Assembly (NCBI GenBank): GCA_040387375.1 | Contig: JAZKDW010000015.1 | Location: 62,001-126,000 of the forward strand | Direction of reading: 5' to 3' | Source: JAZKDW01 sp040387375 | GTDB taxonomy: Bacteria > Pseudomonadota > Gammaproteobacteria > Burkholderiales > Burkholderiaceae_D | DNA length: 64,000 bases | Shown: in pieces, positions 52,509 through 62,184 of the stretch | Layout: the number at the start of each line of letters is the position of its first letter | Position numbering within the stretch: the stretch's first letter is position 1 | The notes under the pieces: generated by a model | What the model was told of the DNA's origin: nothing | Seen by the model: the letters and a program-made list of their open reading frames with translations, nothing else | Database searches by the model: none | Made by a program: the position numbers and the translations under genes

Positions 52509-52886
52509 TCACCCAACGATCGCATTTTTCAGCCAGTTCAGCACCGTGCCATCGATTGCGACGACATCGAAGCGGCAGGCTGGCGGTGTCTTGTAACGCT
52601 GCAGGTAAATCTGTGCCGCCATAATAAGGCGCGCCTGCTTGGCAGCGGTCACGCTGGCGGCGGCGCCACCGTGGCGGTCGTTGGCGCGCTTCCTGACTTC
52701 GACGAAAACCAATGTCTCGCCGTGGCGCATGATCAGATCGATCTCGCCGCCCTTGCAGCGGAAATTGCGCTCTGCCAGCAGCAGTCCCTGCTGCGCCAGA
52801 TAGGCAAGCGCTTCATCTTCGCCGGCCTGGCCCCGGATCTGCTTTTCGGTGCGCGGCCCGCCCGGCGCACTGAGCAGTCCTTTCAT
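52509..52886 (-). CDS. yraN: YraN-family (UPF0102) protein
   Basis: 125 aa. Restriction-endonuclease-like fold with GQAGEDEALAYLAQQGLLLAERNFRCKGGEIDLIM (quoted in part): the GExxAxxYL and GEIDLI motifs contain the conserved acidic residues, followed by LVFVEVRKR. Function unknown; nuclease-like but not demonstrated. Overlaps lpoA by four bases (ATGA). Confidence 0.93.
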   Translation of the reverse strand: MKGLLSAPGGPRTEKQIRGQAGEDEALAYLAQQGLLLAERNFRCKGGEIDLIMRHGETLVFVEVRKRANDRHGGAAASVTAAKQARLIMAAQIYLQRYKTPPACRFDVVAIDGTVLNWLKNAIVG

Positions 52887-54178
52887 TGAACGCCGGCCAG
52901 CGGCACGACAGCACCGTTCTGGTAAATCGCGGGGGATTCAATGCGGTCGAAATGCGCCGGACCGTTGCCGAATTCGATCACCAGTTTGCCGGTCACACCA
53001 TCGATCTCGATCTGCGGCCGTTTCATCGCGATCTCGCGCGCCACGCGGTAGGCGTCAATGCCGAGGGCATACAGCCGCTCCAGGTCGGCGCTACGTTTAT
53101 CGCCGGCGCCGGCAACCGGACGCGGATAGATCATCACGGCAGCGTGGTCCCGCTGCAATTGCCATGGCAAATCGACCAGGCGCACGCCATCCAGGATGGG
53201 ATCACGCTCGGCAATGGCCCAGTCCGATTGCGCCAGCGGATTCAGCTGGGAAGTGCCAAACAGCGGCATCTCGTTGCCAATCGCTTCGCGCAGCTGCCGG
53301 GCTTGCACCGCATCGAGCGCGATGAACACCATGCCCGGCTTTTCGGCCAGGATGCGTCTTCTCAATTGCGCCAGGCTATTGGCGTTCAAATTGCCATCGG
53401 CCACGCCCAGCTCCATCAATTCGGACGCCAGGCCAAGGCGCTGCCACTGTATCGAGAAAGCCTTGGCCGCGCGCCGCTGCCACGCGGCATTGGTGGAAAT
53501 GCTGAATGCCTTCTCCGCGATCTTGTCATCGTGAGCCCAGATGGCAACCTGGCGCGCTTCGTCTTCCACTGACAAGCCCATCACCAGCATTTTTTCCGGT
53601 AGCGCGATGTCCGCATCGCCTGGCGTGTCGGTCTGGGTCAGCGCAATGGTAGGTTTGCCGAGCCTGCCGCGTTGGGCAATCGCCGTAACGCCGCTGCGCG
53701 TCAGTGGCCCGACCACGATATCGTGACTGAGCACCGCGCGGTCATAACCAGCCAGTACGTCCTGGGTCGCATCTCCCGTTTCGGCGACGGTGATTGCCAG
53801 GGCGCCGTCTTTTTCCGTGTCATGGGCTGCCAGGAATCCGGCGCGCACCGCCGCCGCTGCCTGGCCCAGTGCCTCTGAACGAAGCGGCAGTAACAGCGCG
53901 ATGCGCACTTGCGTCGGTTTTTCCGGAACCACTGACGTAACCTGTAACACTGGAGCGGGTGCCGGCAGGGTTTTCTCCATCGGGCCGGAGAAGATGCTGA
54001 TGTCGTTTTGCGTGATGCGCACGGCTGGTGCATGGGCTGCAGGCACGCCGGAACTGGCGCCGAAGGCCGAAGGTGCAGTCACTGCCGTGCCGGCTGTGGT
54101 TGTATTTGCCAGCGCGGACGCGCACAATCCACCGAACAGGCTCACCAGCAGCAATATTTTCGTAAACTTGCCCAACAT
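52883..54178 (-). CDS. lpoA: Penicillin-binding-protein activator, LpoA type
   Basis: 431 aa from the ATG at 54178. N-terminal signal peptide with an imperfect lipobox (GGLC); cleavage at ALA-N is also possible, so lipidation is uncertain. It has only the C-terminal LpoA domain, a periplasmic-binding-protein type I fold (VRIALLLPLRSEALGQAAAAV, quoted in part; GPLTRSGVTAIA; MVFIALDAVQARQLREA), and lacks the N-terminal TPR-like domain of E. coli LpoA (678 aa). LpoA stimulates PBP1a from the outer membrane. Divergent from rsmI, with 12 bases between the start codons. Confidence 0.9.
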   Translation of the reverse strand: MLGKFTKILLLVSLFGGLCASALANTTTAGTAVTAPSAFGASSGVPAAHAPAVRITQNDISIFSGPMEKTLPAPAPVLQVTSVVPEKPTQVRIALLLPLRSEALGQAAAAVRAGFLAAHDTEKDGALAITVAETGDATQDVLAGYDRAVLSHDIVVGPLTRSGVTAIAQRGRLGKPTIALTQTDTPGDADIALPEKMLVMGLSVEDEARQVAIWAHDDKIAEKAFSISTNAAWQRRAAKAFSIQWQRLGLASELMELGVADGNLNANSLAQLRRRILAEKPGMVFIALDAVQARQLREAIGNEMPLFGTSQLNPLAQSDWAIAERDPILDGVRLVDLPWQLQRDHAAVMIYPRPVAGAGDKRSADLERLYALGIDAYRVAREIAMKRPQIEIDGVTGKLVIEFGNGPAHFDRIESPAIYQNGAVVPLAGVQ

Positions 54179-54190
54179 CGTCGACTCCCA

Positions 54191-55093
54191 ATGACCCATT
54201 CCAGTTCCAGCTCGCCTAGCGCTTCGCCGATTATGCATGAAGTCTCACAACAAATTTATCCGGCGTCTGCATTATATGTTCTGGCAACACCCATCGGGAA
54301 CGCCAGTGACATCACATTGCGGGGATTGCATGTGCTCTCGATAGCGGATGCAATTGCCTGCGAAGATACCCGCAATACCTCCCACTTGCTGACACGCTAC
54401 GGCTTGTCGAAAACGCTGATCGCGGCGCATCAGCATAATGAACGGGAGGTCGCCGACAAACTCGTCGCACGGCTGCGGGCGGGAGAACGCATCGCCCTGG
54501 TGTCCGACGCCGGCACACCCGCCATCTCCGATCCGGGAGCACGTATTGTCGATGCGGTACTCGCGGCCGGGCTGCGTGTGATACCGATCCCCGGCGCATC
54601 GGCTGCCATCACCGCCTTGTCGGCCAGCGGACTGGTCAGCGACCGCTTTTATTTTGTTGGTTTTTTACCCGCAAAAGCCAGGCAACGCGACACCGTGTTG
54701 ACCAGTCTGCTTAATGTGAGTGCGACGCTGGTGTTTTATGAAGCGCCACATCGAATTGTCGAAACGGCCAGCGCGCTCATGGAGGTGTTCGAACCAGCAA
54801 GGCAGATCGTTTTCGCCCGCGAACTGACCAAGTTATTCGAAGAAATTCATCGCTGCCCGTTATCGGAGGCCGCTGCCTGGCTGGCAGCCGACGCCCACCG
54901 TCAAAAAGGGGAATTTGTCATTCTGCTTGAAGGTGCGGCCACCGTCGCCGATGACAACGATGTTGAAGCGACCCGGGTACTGACGATACTGCTGGCTGAA
55001 TGCTCAGTCAAACAGGCAGCATCCCTCGCCGCGCAAATCACGGGGAAAAAAAAGAATGCACTGTATGAACAGGCACTGCTGTTAAAAAAATAG
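54191..55093 (+). CDS. rsmI: 16S rRNA 2'-O-ribose C1402 methyltransferase
   Basis: Methylates the ribose of C1402 in the ribosomal decoding centre. 300 aa from the ATG at 54191; the ATG at 54233, just before the conserved core, is an alternative, and neither has a clear ribosome site. Motifs: LYVLATPIGNASDITLRGL, ACEDTRNT, ALVSDAGTPAISDPGARIV, PIPGASAAITALSASGL, FYEAPHRI. Its stop is one base from the convergent rlpA stop. Confidence 0.96.
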   Translation: MTHSSSSSPSASPIMHEVSQQIYPASALYVLATPIGNASDITLRGLHVLSIADAIACEDTRNTSHLLTRYGLSKTLIAAHQHNEREVADKLVARLRAGERIALVSDAGTPAISDPGARIVDAVLAAGLRVIPIPGASAAITALSASGLVSDRFYFVGFLPAKARQRDTVLTSLLNVSATLVFYEAPHRIVETASALMEVFEPARQIVFARELTKLFEEIHRCPLSEAAAWLAADAHRQKGEFVILLEGAATVADDNDVEATRVLTILLAECSVKQAASLAAQITGKKKNALYEQALLLKK

Positions 55094-55094
55094 T

Positions 55095-56183
55095 CTAGCG
55101 CTGCACCACCAGCGGCCTGGCGGCGCCGCCAGTCTGCATCCTGAGCGCCGCAGCGTCGGCATCCATGCGACTGGCGTATGGACCGCTGAAGAGACGGTAA
55201 AAATCACCATTTTGCACAACCTGGAATGGCGGCAAACTGCTGGTCCAGTTTTGCGCCAGCCGCATGCGCATTGCTTCCGCATTCGACGCTTGAGAATAGG
55301 CGCCAAGCTGCAGGTAATAGCCGCTGGCCGCTTCAGATGGCCGGGAAGGCTGTGCACCGGAGCCGGCAACATTCAACTGGGCCGCTTCGGGCGCAACTGC
55401 TGGCGTCACCAGACTGACCGGCAGCGCCTGGACCATCGGCGCCGGGATGGCTTCCATTGATACGCCAACTGCTGGCGCCGGCTGCCCCGCGGACGGGGAT
55501 TGCCTTTTGCCGGACATGCGTGCGATTTCATCCGGCAGCAAACGCTCGACCTCCAGTTCGCTGCTGCCATGCGTGATGTAACCGAGCTTCAGCGCCGCCG
55601 TAAAAGACAGATCGATGATGCGGCCGGAATGAAATGGGCCGCGGTCATTGACGCGGACAATGACTTGCCTGCCATTGCTGAGGTTCGTGACGCGCGCATA
55701 GGACGGAAGCGGCAAGGTCGGATGCGCCGCGGTCATCTTGAACATATCGTACGGTTCGCCGGAAGATGTTTTCTGGCCATGGAATTTTTTCCCGTACCAG
55801 CTGCCGCGGCCGCGCTGCTTGAACGGCTTTTCGTCAACCGCAGGCAAGTAGGATTTACCGAATACCACGTATGGACGGTTACCCCGGGTAGTGTAAGGCT
55901 CGACCTTCGGCTCGGCATCGGGCGTTTCCGCCAGCCCCGGCGGAATACTGTCGCCTGGACCATCATCCTTGTAATAACCGCCGCGGCCCGACCCGGCCGG
56001 CGGCAGCACCGGCAGATTATTGGCAACGGGAGCGGATGCGGCAGCGGGAGCCGGTTGCCGTGCCGGCGGCGTCTCGGCAGCCGGCGGGTACAATACCGGC
56101 GAACTTGCGCAACCAGCCAAACCGAGCGCAACGAAAATCAGAAGCGGCTTAATGCCTTGCCAATGAGGAGATCGCATTTGCAT
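55095..56183 (-). CDS. rlpA: Septal-ring lytic transglycosylase RlpA
   Basis: Outer-membrane lipoprotein that cleaves denuded glycan strands at the septum. 362 aa; the ATG at 56183 has AAAGGA at the right distance. Lipobox LAGC at about 22-25, a Pro/Ala-rich linker, a double-psi beta-barrel domain (about 125-215; RGRGSWYGKKFHGQKTSSGE, quoted in part, and NDRGPFHSGRIIDLSFTAA) and a C-terminal SPOR domain (about 285-360) beginning SGYYLQLGAYSQASNAEAM. Directly downstream of rodA. Confidence 0.96.
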   Translation of the reverse strand: MQMRSPHWQGIKPLLIFVALGLAGCASSPVLYPPAAETPPARQPAPAAASAPVANNLPVLPPAGSGRGGYYKDDGPGDSIPPGLAETPDAEPKVEPYTTRGNRPYVVFGKSYLPAVDEKPFKQRGRGSWYGKKFHGQKTSSGEPYDMFKMTAAHPTLPLPSYARVTNLSNGRQVIVRVNDRGPFHSGRIIDLSFTAALKLGYITHGSSELEVERLLPDEIARMSGKRQSPSAGQPAPAVGVSMEAIPAPMVQALPVSLVTPAVAPEAAQLNVAGSGAQPSRPSEAASGYYLQLGAYSQASNAEAMRMRLAQNWTSSLPPFQVVQNGDFYRLFSGPYASRMDADAAALRMQTGGAARPLVVQR

Positions 56184-56202
56184 TGCATTTCCTTTCTTTA
56201 TC

Positions 56203-57315
56203 TTATGTCTGCACCAGTTTTCGATGACGTTGAATGCTCATTAAAATGCCGGCGCCCATTCCTAGCGTCACCAGCGCGGTACCGCCGTAGCTCATGAACG
56301 GCAGGGGTACGCCAACTACCGGCAGGATACCACTGACCATGCCCATGTTGACAAACGCATAGGTAAAGAAGATCAATGTAATGGCGCCCGCCAGCAATCG
56401 GGCGAACAGCGTCGGCGCATTGGCAGCGATGATCAGGCCGCGTCCGATCAGCAACAGATACAGCACCAGCAGCACGGCATTGCCTATCAGTCCGAACTCT
56501 TCGGAAAATACGGCGAAGAGAAAATCGGTGGTGCGTTCGGGGATGAATTCAAGATGCGCCTGCGTGCCGTGCAACCAACCCTTGCCGGTAACACCGCCGG
56601 AGCCGATTGCAATGGTGGATTGGATGATATGAAACCCCTTGCCCAGAGGATCGGACGTGGGGTCGATCAGGGTCATGATGCGTTCGCGCTGATAGTCGTG
56701 CAACAAATGCCATGCAACCGGCAGACTGGCGCCTGCCATCACGAACAGGCCGGCCAGGACTTTCCACGACAAACCGGCCAGGAAAATGACGGAAAATCCC
56801 GCGCTGATCACCAGCAAGGCGGTTCCCAGGTCCGGCTGTTTCATGATCAGGACGGCGGGAATAAGCAGCAACACGGCGGCAATCAGGAAATCCTGCCAGC
56901 GGACCATGCCTTCCCGCTTCTGGAAAAACCACGCCAGCATCAAAGGCACGGCAATTTTCATCAGCTCGGAAGGCTGGACCACTATGCCGATATTAAGCCA
57001 GCGCCGCGCGCCTTTGCGGATCAGTCCGAACATCGCAACGGCGATCAGGAGCGCAACACCAACGGTATAGATCGGCACCGCAAAACGCATCAGGGTTTGC
57101 GGCGGCACGATTGCCGCGATCCACATGACGACGAAGGCAATCAGGATATTGCGCAACTGGTCTTCGACCCGGCCGGGGAAATCGATACCCGCTGAATAAA
57201 GCGTGACAAGACCGGTAGACAGGATCAGGAAAATAATCAGCGCAAGCGGTCCGTCGAATACCATGAAATACGGCTTGATCGTTTGCAGGATGGAGCGTTT
57301 ATCCGTCAGGTGCAT
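56203..57315 (-). CDS. rodA: Peptidoglycan glycosyltransferase RodA
   Basis: SEDS-family glycosyltransferase of the elongasome. 370 aa with about ten membrane helices. SEDS blocks: RWLNIGIVVQPSELMKIAVPL, MKQPDLGTALLV, AIGSGGVTGKGWLHGTQAHLEF (quoted in part) with the Asp-containing TDFLFAVFSEEFGLIG, and MSYGGTALVTLG near the C terminus. Works with PBP2 (mrdA), encoded 39 bp upstream. Confidence 0.97.
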   Translation of the reverse strand: MHLTDKRSILQTIKPYFMVFDGPLALIIFLILSTGLVTLYSAGIDFPGRVEDQLRNILIAFVVMWIAAIVPPQTLMRFAVPIYTVGVALLIAVAMFGLIRKGARRWLNIGIVVQPSELMKIAVPLMLAWFFQKREGMVRWQDFLIAAVLLLIPAVLIMKQPDLGTALLVISAGFSVIFLAGLSWKVLAGLFVMAGASLPVAWHLLHDYQRERIMTLIDPTSDPLGKGFHIIQSTIAIGSGGVTGKGWLHGTQAHLEFIPERTTDFLFAVFSEEFGLIGNAVLLVLYLLLIGRGLIIAANAPTLFARLLAGAITLIFFTYAFVNMGMVSGILPVVGVPLPFMSYGGTALVTLGMGAGILMSIQRHRKLVQT

Positions 57316-57354
57316 TACATAACCAACCCAAAAAATGTCGAGACCTGCTGTTTA

Positions 57355-59316
57355 TCAATCATGCTGATGCCCCGGCCCCGCGGCGACGCGCGCGGCGTCA
57401 GCCGTCTTCACTTTCACATTCGCGTTCGCAGCGGCATTTGCGCTGCCGGCAACGGCCTTGTCTTCCTGGCGCTTGCCGAGCAAATAATAATCAAGCGCCT
57501 GTCTGACGATCGGCGCGGCGGCGGCGGCGCCAAAGCCGCCATTCTCAACGATGACCGCAATCGCTATGCGCGGATTGTCAGCCGGGGCAAAGGCGGTATA
57601 CAGCGAATGATCCCAATGCCGCTCGTCGATTTTTTTGGCATCGTATTTTTCGTTCTTCTTGATCGCGATCACTTGCGAAGTACCGGTCTTGCCTGCGGAT
57701 ACATAGCCGGAATTACCGAATGCGCGGGCCGACGTGCCTTCACGGACAACACCAACCATGGCTTGTTTGATCACATCGATATTTTCCTGCTTCAGGTTAA
57801 TGCGATAACTTTCTTTCGGCACCGTCTGCGTGCGCGCCCGGGTGACACCGTCTTCCAGCATCTTCACCAGATGCGGTTTCATCACGATGCCGTTGTTGGC
57901 CAGGGTCGCTGTCGCATGCGCCAGCTGCAATGGGGTAAAGGAATTGTAGCCCTGGCCGATGCCAAGCGAAATCGTCTCGCCCGCATACCATTTTTGCTGC
58001 TCCGGTTTTTTGTATGCGGCACGTTTCCAGGCAGTCGATGGCAGCAGGCCGCGCTTTTCGTTTTCAAGATCGATGCCGGTCAGTTGCCCGAAGCCCCACG
58101 GCTTCATGAAATCATGCATGACATCGACGCCGAGCTCGTTGGCCAGCACGTAATAATAAGTATCGCAAGAATGGACGATCGATTTGTACATGTCGACCGT
58201 GCCATGGCCGCCTTCCTTGTCATCGCGGAATTTATGATTGCCCAAATAGAAATACCCGGGATCGCTGATGGACATGGCGGGGGTACGTTTGCCCAATTCC
58301 AGCGCCGCCAGCGCCATGAACGGTTTGTAGGTCGACCCTGGCGGGTAGCTGCCGGAGAGCGGCCGGTTCACCAGCGGACGATCTTCGGAAGTATTGAGTT
58401 CATCCCAGCTTTGCTGGTCGATGCCTTCGACAAACAAGTTGGGATCGAAGGTCGGCATCGACACGTATGCCAGGATGTCGCCGGTCGCCGGCTCGATGGC
58501 AATCAACGCGCCGCGCCGGTCGCCGAAGGCCTTCTCGACGACTTTTTGCAGTTCGATGTCGATCGACAGGATCAGGTTGTCGCCCGGCGTGGCAGGGGTG
58601 CGCGACAGCGTGCGCACGGCACGTCCGCCGGCCGACACTTCGACTTCCTCATAGCCGGTCGTGCCATGCAGTCTTTTCTCGTAACTCTTTTCCAGCCCTT
58701 CCTTGCCGATATGATCGGTGCCGTTATAGTTGGCCGCATCCTCCCGTTCGGCAATCTTGCTGGCATCACGCTGGCTGATGCGCCCGATGTAGCCGATCAC
58801 ATGCGAAGCGACCTGGCCGAGCGGATATTGGCGGAACAGGCGGGCCTGGATCTCCACGCCTGGAAAACGATAACGCTGCGCGGTAAAACGCGCCACTTCT
58901 TCGTCGGTCAGACGGGTGCGGATCGGCAGGCTTTCAAAATTTTTCGATTCTTCCATCTGCCGCTTGAAGCGCCTGCGATCCTTGGGCTGTATGTCGACCA
59001 GCAATGCCAGTTCGTCAATGACCGCCTCAAGGCCGCCCTTGATTTTGGATGGCGTCAGTTCAAGCGTATAAGCTGAAAAATTGCGCGCCAGGACGACGCC
59101 ATTACGGTCGACGATCAGTCCGCGATTGGGCACGACCGGTACGACCGAGATGCGGTTGTCTTCGGCCTGGGCAGCATAATGGTCGTGCTTGTAGCCCTGC
59201 AGCCATAAAAACCGCGCAAACAATATGCCGAAAAAAATGAACACGAACACGCCCACCGCCGACAGGCGCAAGCGGAACAAATACAGTTCACGTTCAGTAT
59301 TCTTGAATTCAGTCAT
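57355..59316 (-). CDS. mrdA: Peptidoglycan D,D-transpeptidase PBP2
   Basis: 653 aa from the ATG at 59316, which has GCAGG upstream. N-terminal membrane helix (LSAVGVFVFIFFGILFARFL), pedestal domain and transpeptidase domain with STYK in PPGSTYKPFMALAAL, the SCD-type second motif (SCDTYYYVLANELG) and KTG in SAGKTGTSQVI. The C terminus has an Ala/Lys-rich tail. It crosslinks cell wall made by RodA during elongation. Part of the mreBCD-mrdA-rodA-rlpA unit. Confidence 0.97.
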   Translation of the reverse strand: MTEFKNTERELYLFRLRLSAVGVFVFIFFGILFARFLWLQGYKHDHYAAQAEDNRISVVPVVPNRGLIVDRNGVVLARNFSAYTLELTPSKIKGGLEAVIDELALLVDIQPKDRRRFKRQMEESKNFESLPIRTRLTDEEVARFTAQRYRFPGVEIQARLFRQYPLGQVASHVIGYIGRISQRDASKIAEREDAANYNGTDHIGKEGLEKSYEKRLHGTTGYEEVEVSAGGRAVRTLSRTPATPGDNLILSIDIELQKVVEKAFGDRRGALIAIEPATGDILAYVSMPTFDPNLFVEGIDQQSWDELNTSEDRPLVNRPLSGSYPPGSTYKPFMALAALELGKRTPAMSISDPGYFYLGNHKFRDDKEGGHGTVDMYKSIVHSCDTYYYVLANELGVDVMHDFMKPWGFGQLTGIDLENEKRGLLPSTAWKRAAYKKPEQQKWYAGETISLGIGQGYNSFTPLQLAHATATLANNGIVMKPHLVKMLEDGVTRARTQTVPKESYRINLKQENIDVIKQAMVGVVREGTSARAFGNSGYVSAGKTGTSQVIAIKKNEKYDAKKIDERHWDHSLYTAFAPADNPRIAIAVIVENGGFGAAAAAPIVRQALDYYLLGKRQEDKAVAGSANAAANANVKVKTADAARVAAGPGHQHD

Positions 59317-59397
59317 ACTTTTTGCCTGCATTGACAACTGCCTGACCGGCGCCCCTGCTGCATGCAGCGCCCCGGTTGAAACTTGCGCAGCTTAAGC

Positions 59398-59910
59398 TCA
59401 GATAGGCCGGGTTTCATCCCGGTCAATCGCCCGCCGCTGCGGCGCAAGCAGCATCCAGGTCACCACGGGCCACAGAGCGGCAGTGACGACACTTTCGATG
59501 AAATAGAACCAGCCTGGAAATCTGCCATTCACAACAATCTGGATAAAAAGCTGGACGGCCTGCATCACCAGCAGCAGCGGCAGCACATGTAATGCCTGCG
59601 TCAATGGCGGAAACCATAACATGCGGCGGTGAATCATGATTGCAAAATACGACAGCAGCGTATAAGCCAGCGCATTTTCCCCAAGCAGGGACGCATTATG
59701 GACATCCATCAGCAGCCCCATCAGGAAGGCGATGCCGATACCTACCTTGCGCGGCTGATGGACACTCCAGAAGATCAGCACCAGCGCAACGAAATCCGGA
59801 ACACCGACCAGCCCGCCCCAAGGCAGCAGATTGAGGAGGAATGCCGCGATCAGACTGCCCGCGATGAATGCCGGGCTGACCGGCAACAGGATGTAATGCG
59901 GGTGGTTCAT
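59398..59910 (-). CDS. mreD: Rod shape-determining protein MreD
   Basis: 170 aa, five or six hydrophobic helices, with the MreD pattern PDFVALVLIFWSVHQPRKVGIG and FLMGLLMDVHNASLLGENAL. Inner-membrane scaffold for MreC and the elongasome. Its start overlaps the mreC stop by four bases (ATGA). Confidence 0.95.
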   Translation of the reverse strand: MNHPHYILLPVSPAFIAGSLIAAFLLNLLPWGGLVGVPDFVALVLIFWSVHQPRKVGIGIAFLMGLLMDVHNASLLGENALAYTLLSYFAIMIHRRMLWFPPLTQALHVLPLLLVMQAVQLFIQIVVNGRFPGWFYFIESVVTAALWPVVTWMLLAPQRRAIDRDETRPI

Positions 59911-60881
59911 CGAGCGACCTCTTTCGGTAATGGCGCCGCGGTGGCCTCGGCCGGTTTGATCACGGGCCTGGCTTCAGTCTCTTTTACGCCGGGGCGCTTG
60001 CGGCCCGCCTTTTCCTTGATCGCTTCGGGCTCCGGGCGTGGCGCGTTTGTCGCTTCAGCCATCAGGATCAGAAGATGTTTGTTGCGGTTGATGCCGGCCG
60101 CGGGCTGGCACACCACGCGGGCGAAGGCATCAGACGACTTGTTTTCGACTTGCGTCACGGTCGCCACCGCCAGACCCGCGGGATAGACGCCGTCGATTCC
60201 TGACGTGACCAGCACGTCGCCTTTTTGAATATCGGCGTTGGCGGCCATGAATCGCAGATCAAGCACGCCGGACTGGCCGCCGCCATAAGCCACGCTGCGC
60301 ACGCCGCTGCGCAGCACCTGCACCGAGATCGCCTGGTCGCGGTCGGTCAGCAGCGTCACTTCGGATGTCAGCGCGAATACGCGGGTAACCTGCCCGACCA
60401 CACCGATGTCATCGATCACGGGCTGGCCAAGTGCGACACCATGACGGGCGCCACGATCCATCACGATCTTGCGGGTGAAGGAATCGCGCGTGTCATACAG
60501 AATCTCGCTCAGCACGGATTTGATGGGCAGGCGTTCGGCCGCTCCCAGCAGTTTGCGCAGCTGGGTATTTTCGGCGAGCAGTTGCTGTGCCTGCTGCATC
60601 TGCTGCGCATTCTCCACACGCTCCCGTTTCAGCAGCTTGTTTTCCTTTTGCAGGGTCGACAGCGTCAAAAAATAATCGCCCACCGCAAAGATGGCATCGC
60701 GCGGCATCAGCGCAACCGCCTGCAGCGGATAGAGCATGTTGCCGACTACCTGGCGGATCGGTGGCAGCGCACGCATGCGTGCATCAACGACCAGAAGCAC
60801 GATCGCGATCAACGCAAAAAAGACCACTTTTACACGGGCAGATGCGCCTTGCTTGAAAAGTGGCGGTGGGCTGTATTCCAT
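59907..60881 (-). CDS. mreC: Rod shape-determining protein MreC
   Basis: 324 aa. One membrane helix near the N terminus (VVFFALIAIVLLVVDARM), a coiled coil (about 75-115) and the beta-rich MreC domain (GQPVIDDIGVVGQVTRVFAL, GDVLVTSGIDGVYPAGLAVATV). MreC links MreB to PBP2. The C terminus has a Pro/Glu/Lys-rich extension beyond the core. About 165 bp separate it from mreB. Confidence 0.96.
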   Translation of the reverse strand: MEYSPPPLFKQGASARVKVVFFALIAIVLLVVDARMRALPPIRQVVGNMLYPLQAVALMPRDAIFAVGDYFLTLSTLQKENKLLKRERVENAQQMQQAQQLLAENTQLRKLLGAAERLPIKSVLSEILYDTRDSFTRKIVMDRGARHGVALGQPVIDDIGVVGQVTRVFALTSEVTLLTDRDQAISVQVLRSGVRSVAYGGGQSGVLDLRFMAANADIQKGDVLVTSGIDGVYPAGLAVATVTQVENKSSDAFARVVCQPAAGINRNKHLLILMAEATNAPRPEPEAIKEKAGRKRPGVKETEARPVIKPAEATAAPLPKEVAR

Positions 60882-61047
60882 TTAACGGGCGAGATGGTCA
60901 AGCTGCGCAACGCAGCTTTGCCGAATTGAAGAGAACGTCTGGTTGCATGGGTCCTGATGCATCTGCGCTAACAATATATCGGCGGGGAGAACACGCCCCC
61001 CATTATCAGGTAGCAAGACGCAGCCATGACGACAGCGGCTCACACGA

Positions 61048-62091
61048 TTAATCGTACGAGAAAATCGAACCGAGCTTGTCCATCCGTTCCAGCGCCATGC
61101 CGGAGCCGCGCACCACGCAGGTCAGCGGGTCTTCGGCGACGATCACCGGCAAACCGGTTTCTTCCATCAGCAGGCGATCGAGATCGCGCAGCAATGCGCC
61201 GCCGCCTGTCAGCATCATGCCTTTTTCAGCAATGTCGGCGCCGAGTTCCGGCGGCGTTTGTTCGAGCGCGTTCTTGACTGCGGAAACGATGTTATTCAGC
61301 GGATCAGTCAGCGCTTCGAGGATTTCATTGCTGGAAATCGTGAAGGAACGCGGAATGCCTTCGGACAGGTTGCGTCCCTTGACTTCCATTTCCTTGACTT
61401 CGGAACCAGGGAATGCGGAGCCGATTTCTTTCTTGATCGCTTCGGCGGTTTGTTCGCCGATCAGCATGCCGTAATTGCGGCGGATGTAGTTGACGATCGC
61501 TTCGTCGAACTTGTCGCCGCCGACGCGGATCGAGCCTTTGTAGACCATGCCGCCAAGCGAGATGATGCCGACTTCCGTGGTGCCGCCGCCGATATCAACC
61601 ACCATCGAACCGGTTGCTTCCGACACCGGCAGGCCGGCGCCGATCGCCGCCGCCATCGGCTCTTCGATCAGGAACACCTGCGATGCGCCTGCGCCCAGCG
61701 CGGATTCGCGGATGGCCCGGCGCTCGACCTGGGTCGATCCGCAGGGCACGCAAATGATGATGCGCGGTGATGGCTTGAATAATTTGGTGTCATGGACCAT
61801 GCGGATGAACTGCTTGAGCATCTGCTCGGTCACGGTGAAGTCGGCAATCACGCCGTCTTTCATCGGGCGGATCGCCTCAATATTGCCGGGCACCTTGCCC
61901 AGCATCTGCTTGGCTTCCTTGCCTACCGCCATGATGGTTTTCTTGCCGCTCGGGCCGCCTTGCTGGCGAATCGCGACCACCGAGGGTTCATCCAGCACGA
62001 TGCCGAGGCTACGCACGTAAATCAGCGTGTTGGCAGTGCCCAGATCAATTGCCAGGTCATTCGAAAAGTAACTACGTAAAAATCCAAACAT
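61048..62091 (-). CDS. mreB: Rod shape-determining actin MreB
   Basis: 347 aa bacterial actin that organises lateral wall synthesis. N-terminal MFGFLRSYFSNDLAIDLGTAN is typical, including the membrane-binding amphipathic end and the phosphate-1 loop. Further blocks: VVDIGGGTTEVGIISLGG (phosphate 2), LTGGGALLRDLDRLL. First gene of the leftward operon; its upstream region holds repeat copy D. Confidence 0.98.
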   Translation of the reverse strand: MFGFLRSYFSNDLAIDLGTANTLIYVRSLGIVLDEPSVVAIRQQGGPSGKKTIMAVGKEAKQMLGKVPGNIEAIRPMKDGVIADFTVTEQMLKQFIRMVHDTKLFKPSPRIIICVPCGSTQVERRAIRESALGAGASQVFLIEEPMAAAIGAGLPVSEATGSMVVDIGGGTTEVGIISLGGMVYKGSIRVGGDKFDEAIVNYIRRNYGMLIGEQTAEAIKKEIGSAFPGSEVKEMEVKGRNLSEGIPRSFTISSNEILEALTDPLNNIVSAVKNALEQTPPELGADIAEKGMMLTGGGALLRDLDRLLMEETGLPVIVAEDPLTCVVRGSGMALERMDKLGSIFSYD

Positions 62092-62184
62092 GAATTGTCC
62101 TGATGCGCAACAATGGCGCGCTTAAGCATTTTTGAGGTTTATATCCGACTGCTGCGGCCGATATGGGAAGCCACCCAGTCTCAA

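Noticed and set aside
57283..59076. A 597-codon plus-strand frame opposite mrdA
   Set aside because: Antisense to PBP2 with its transpeptidase motifs intact; no homology pattern and no ribosome site.
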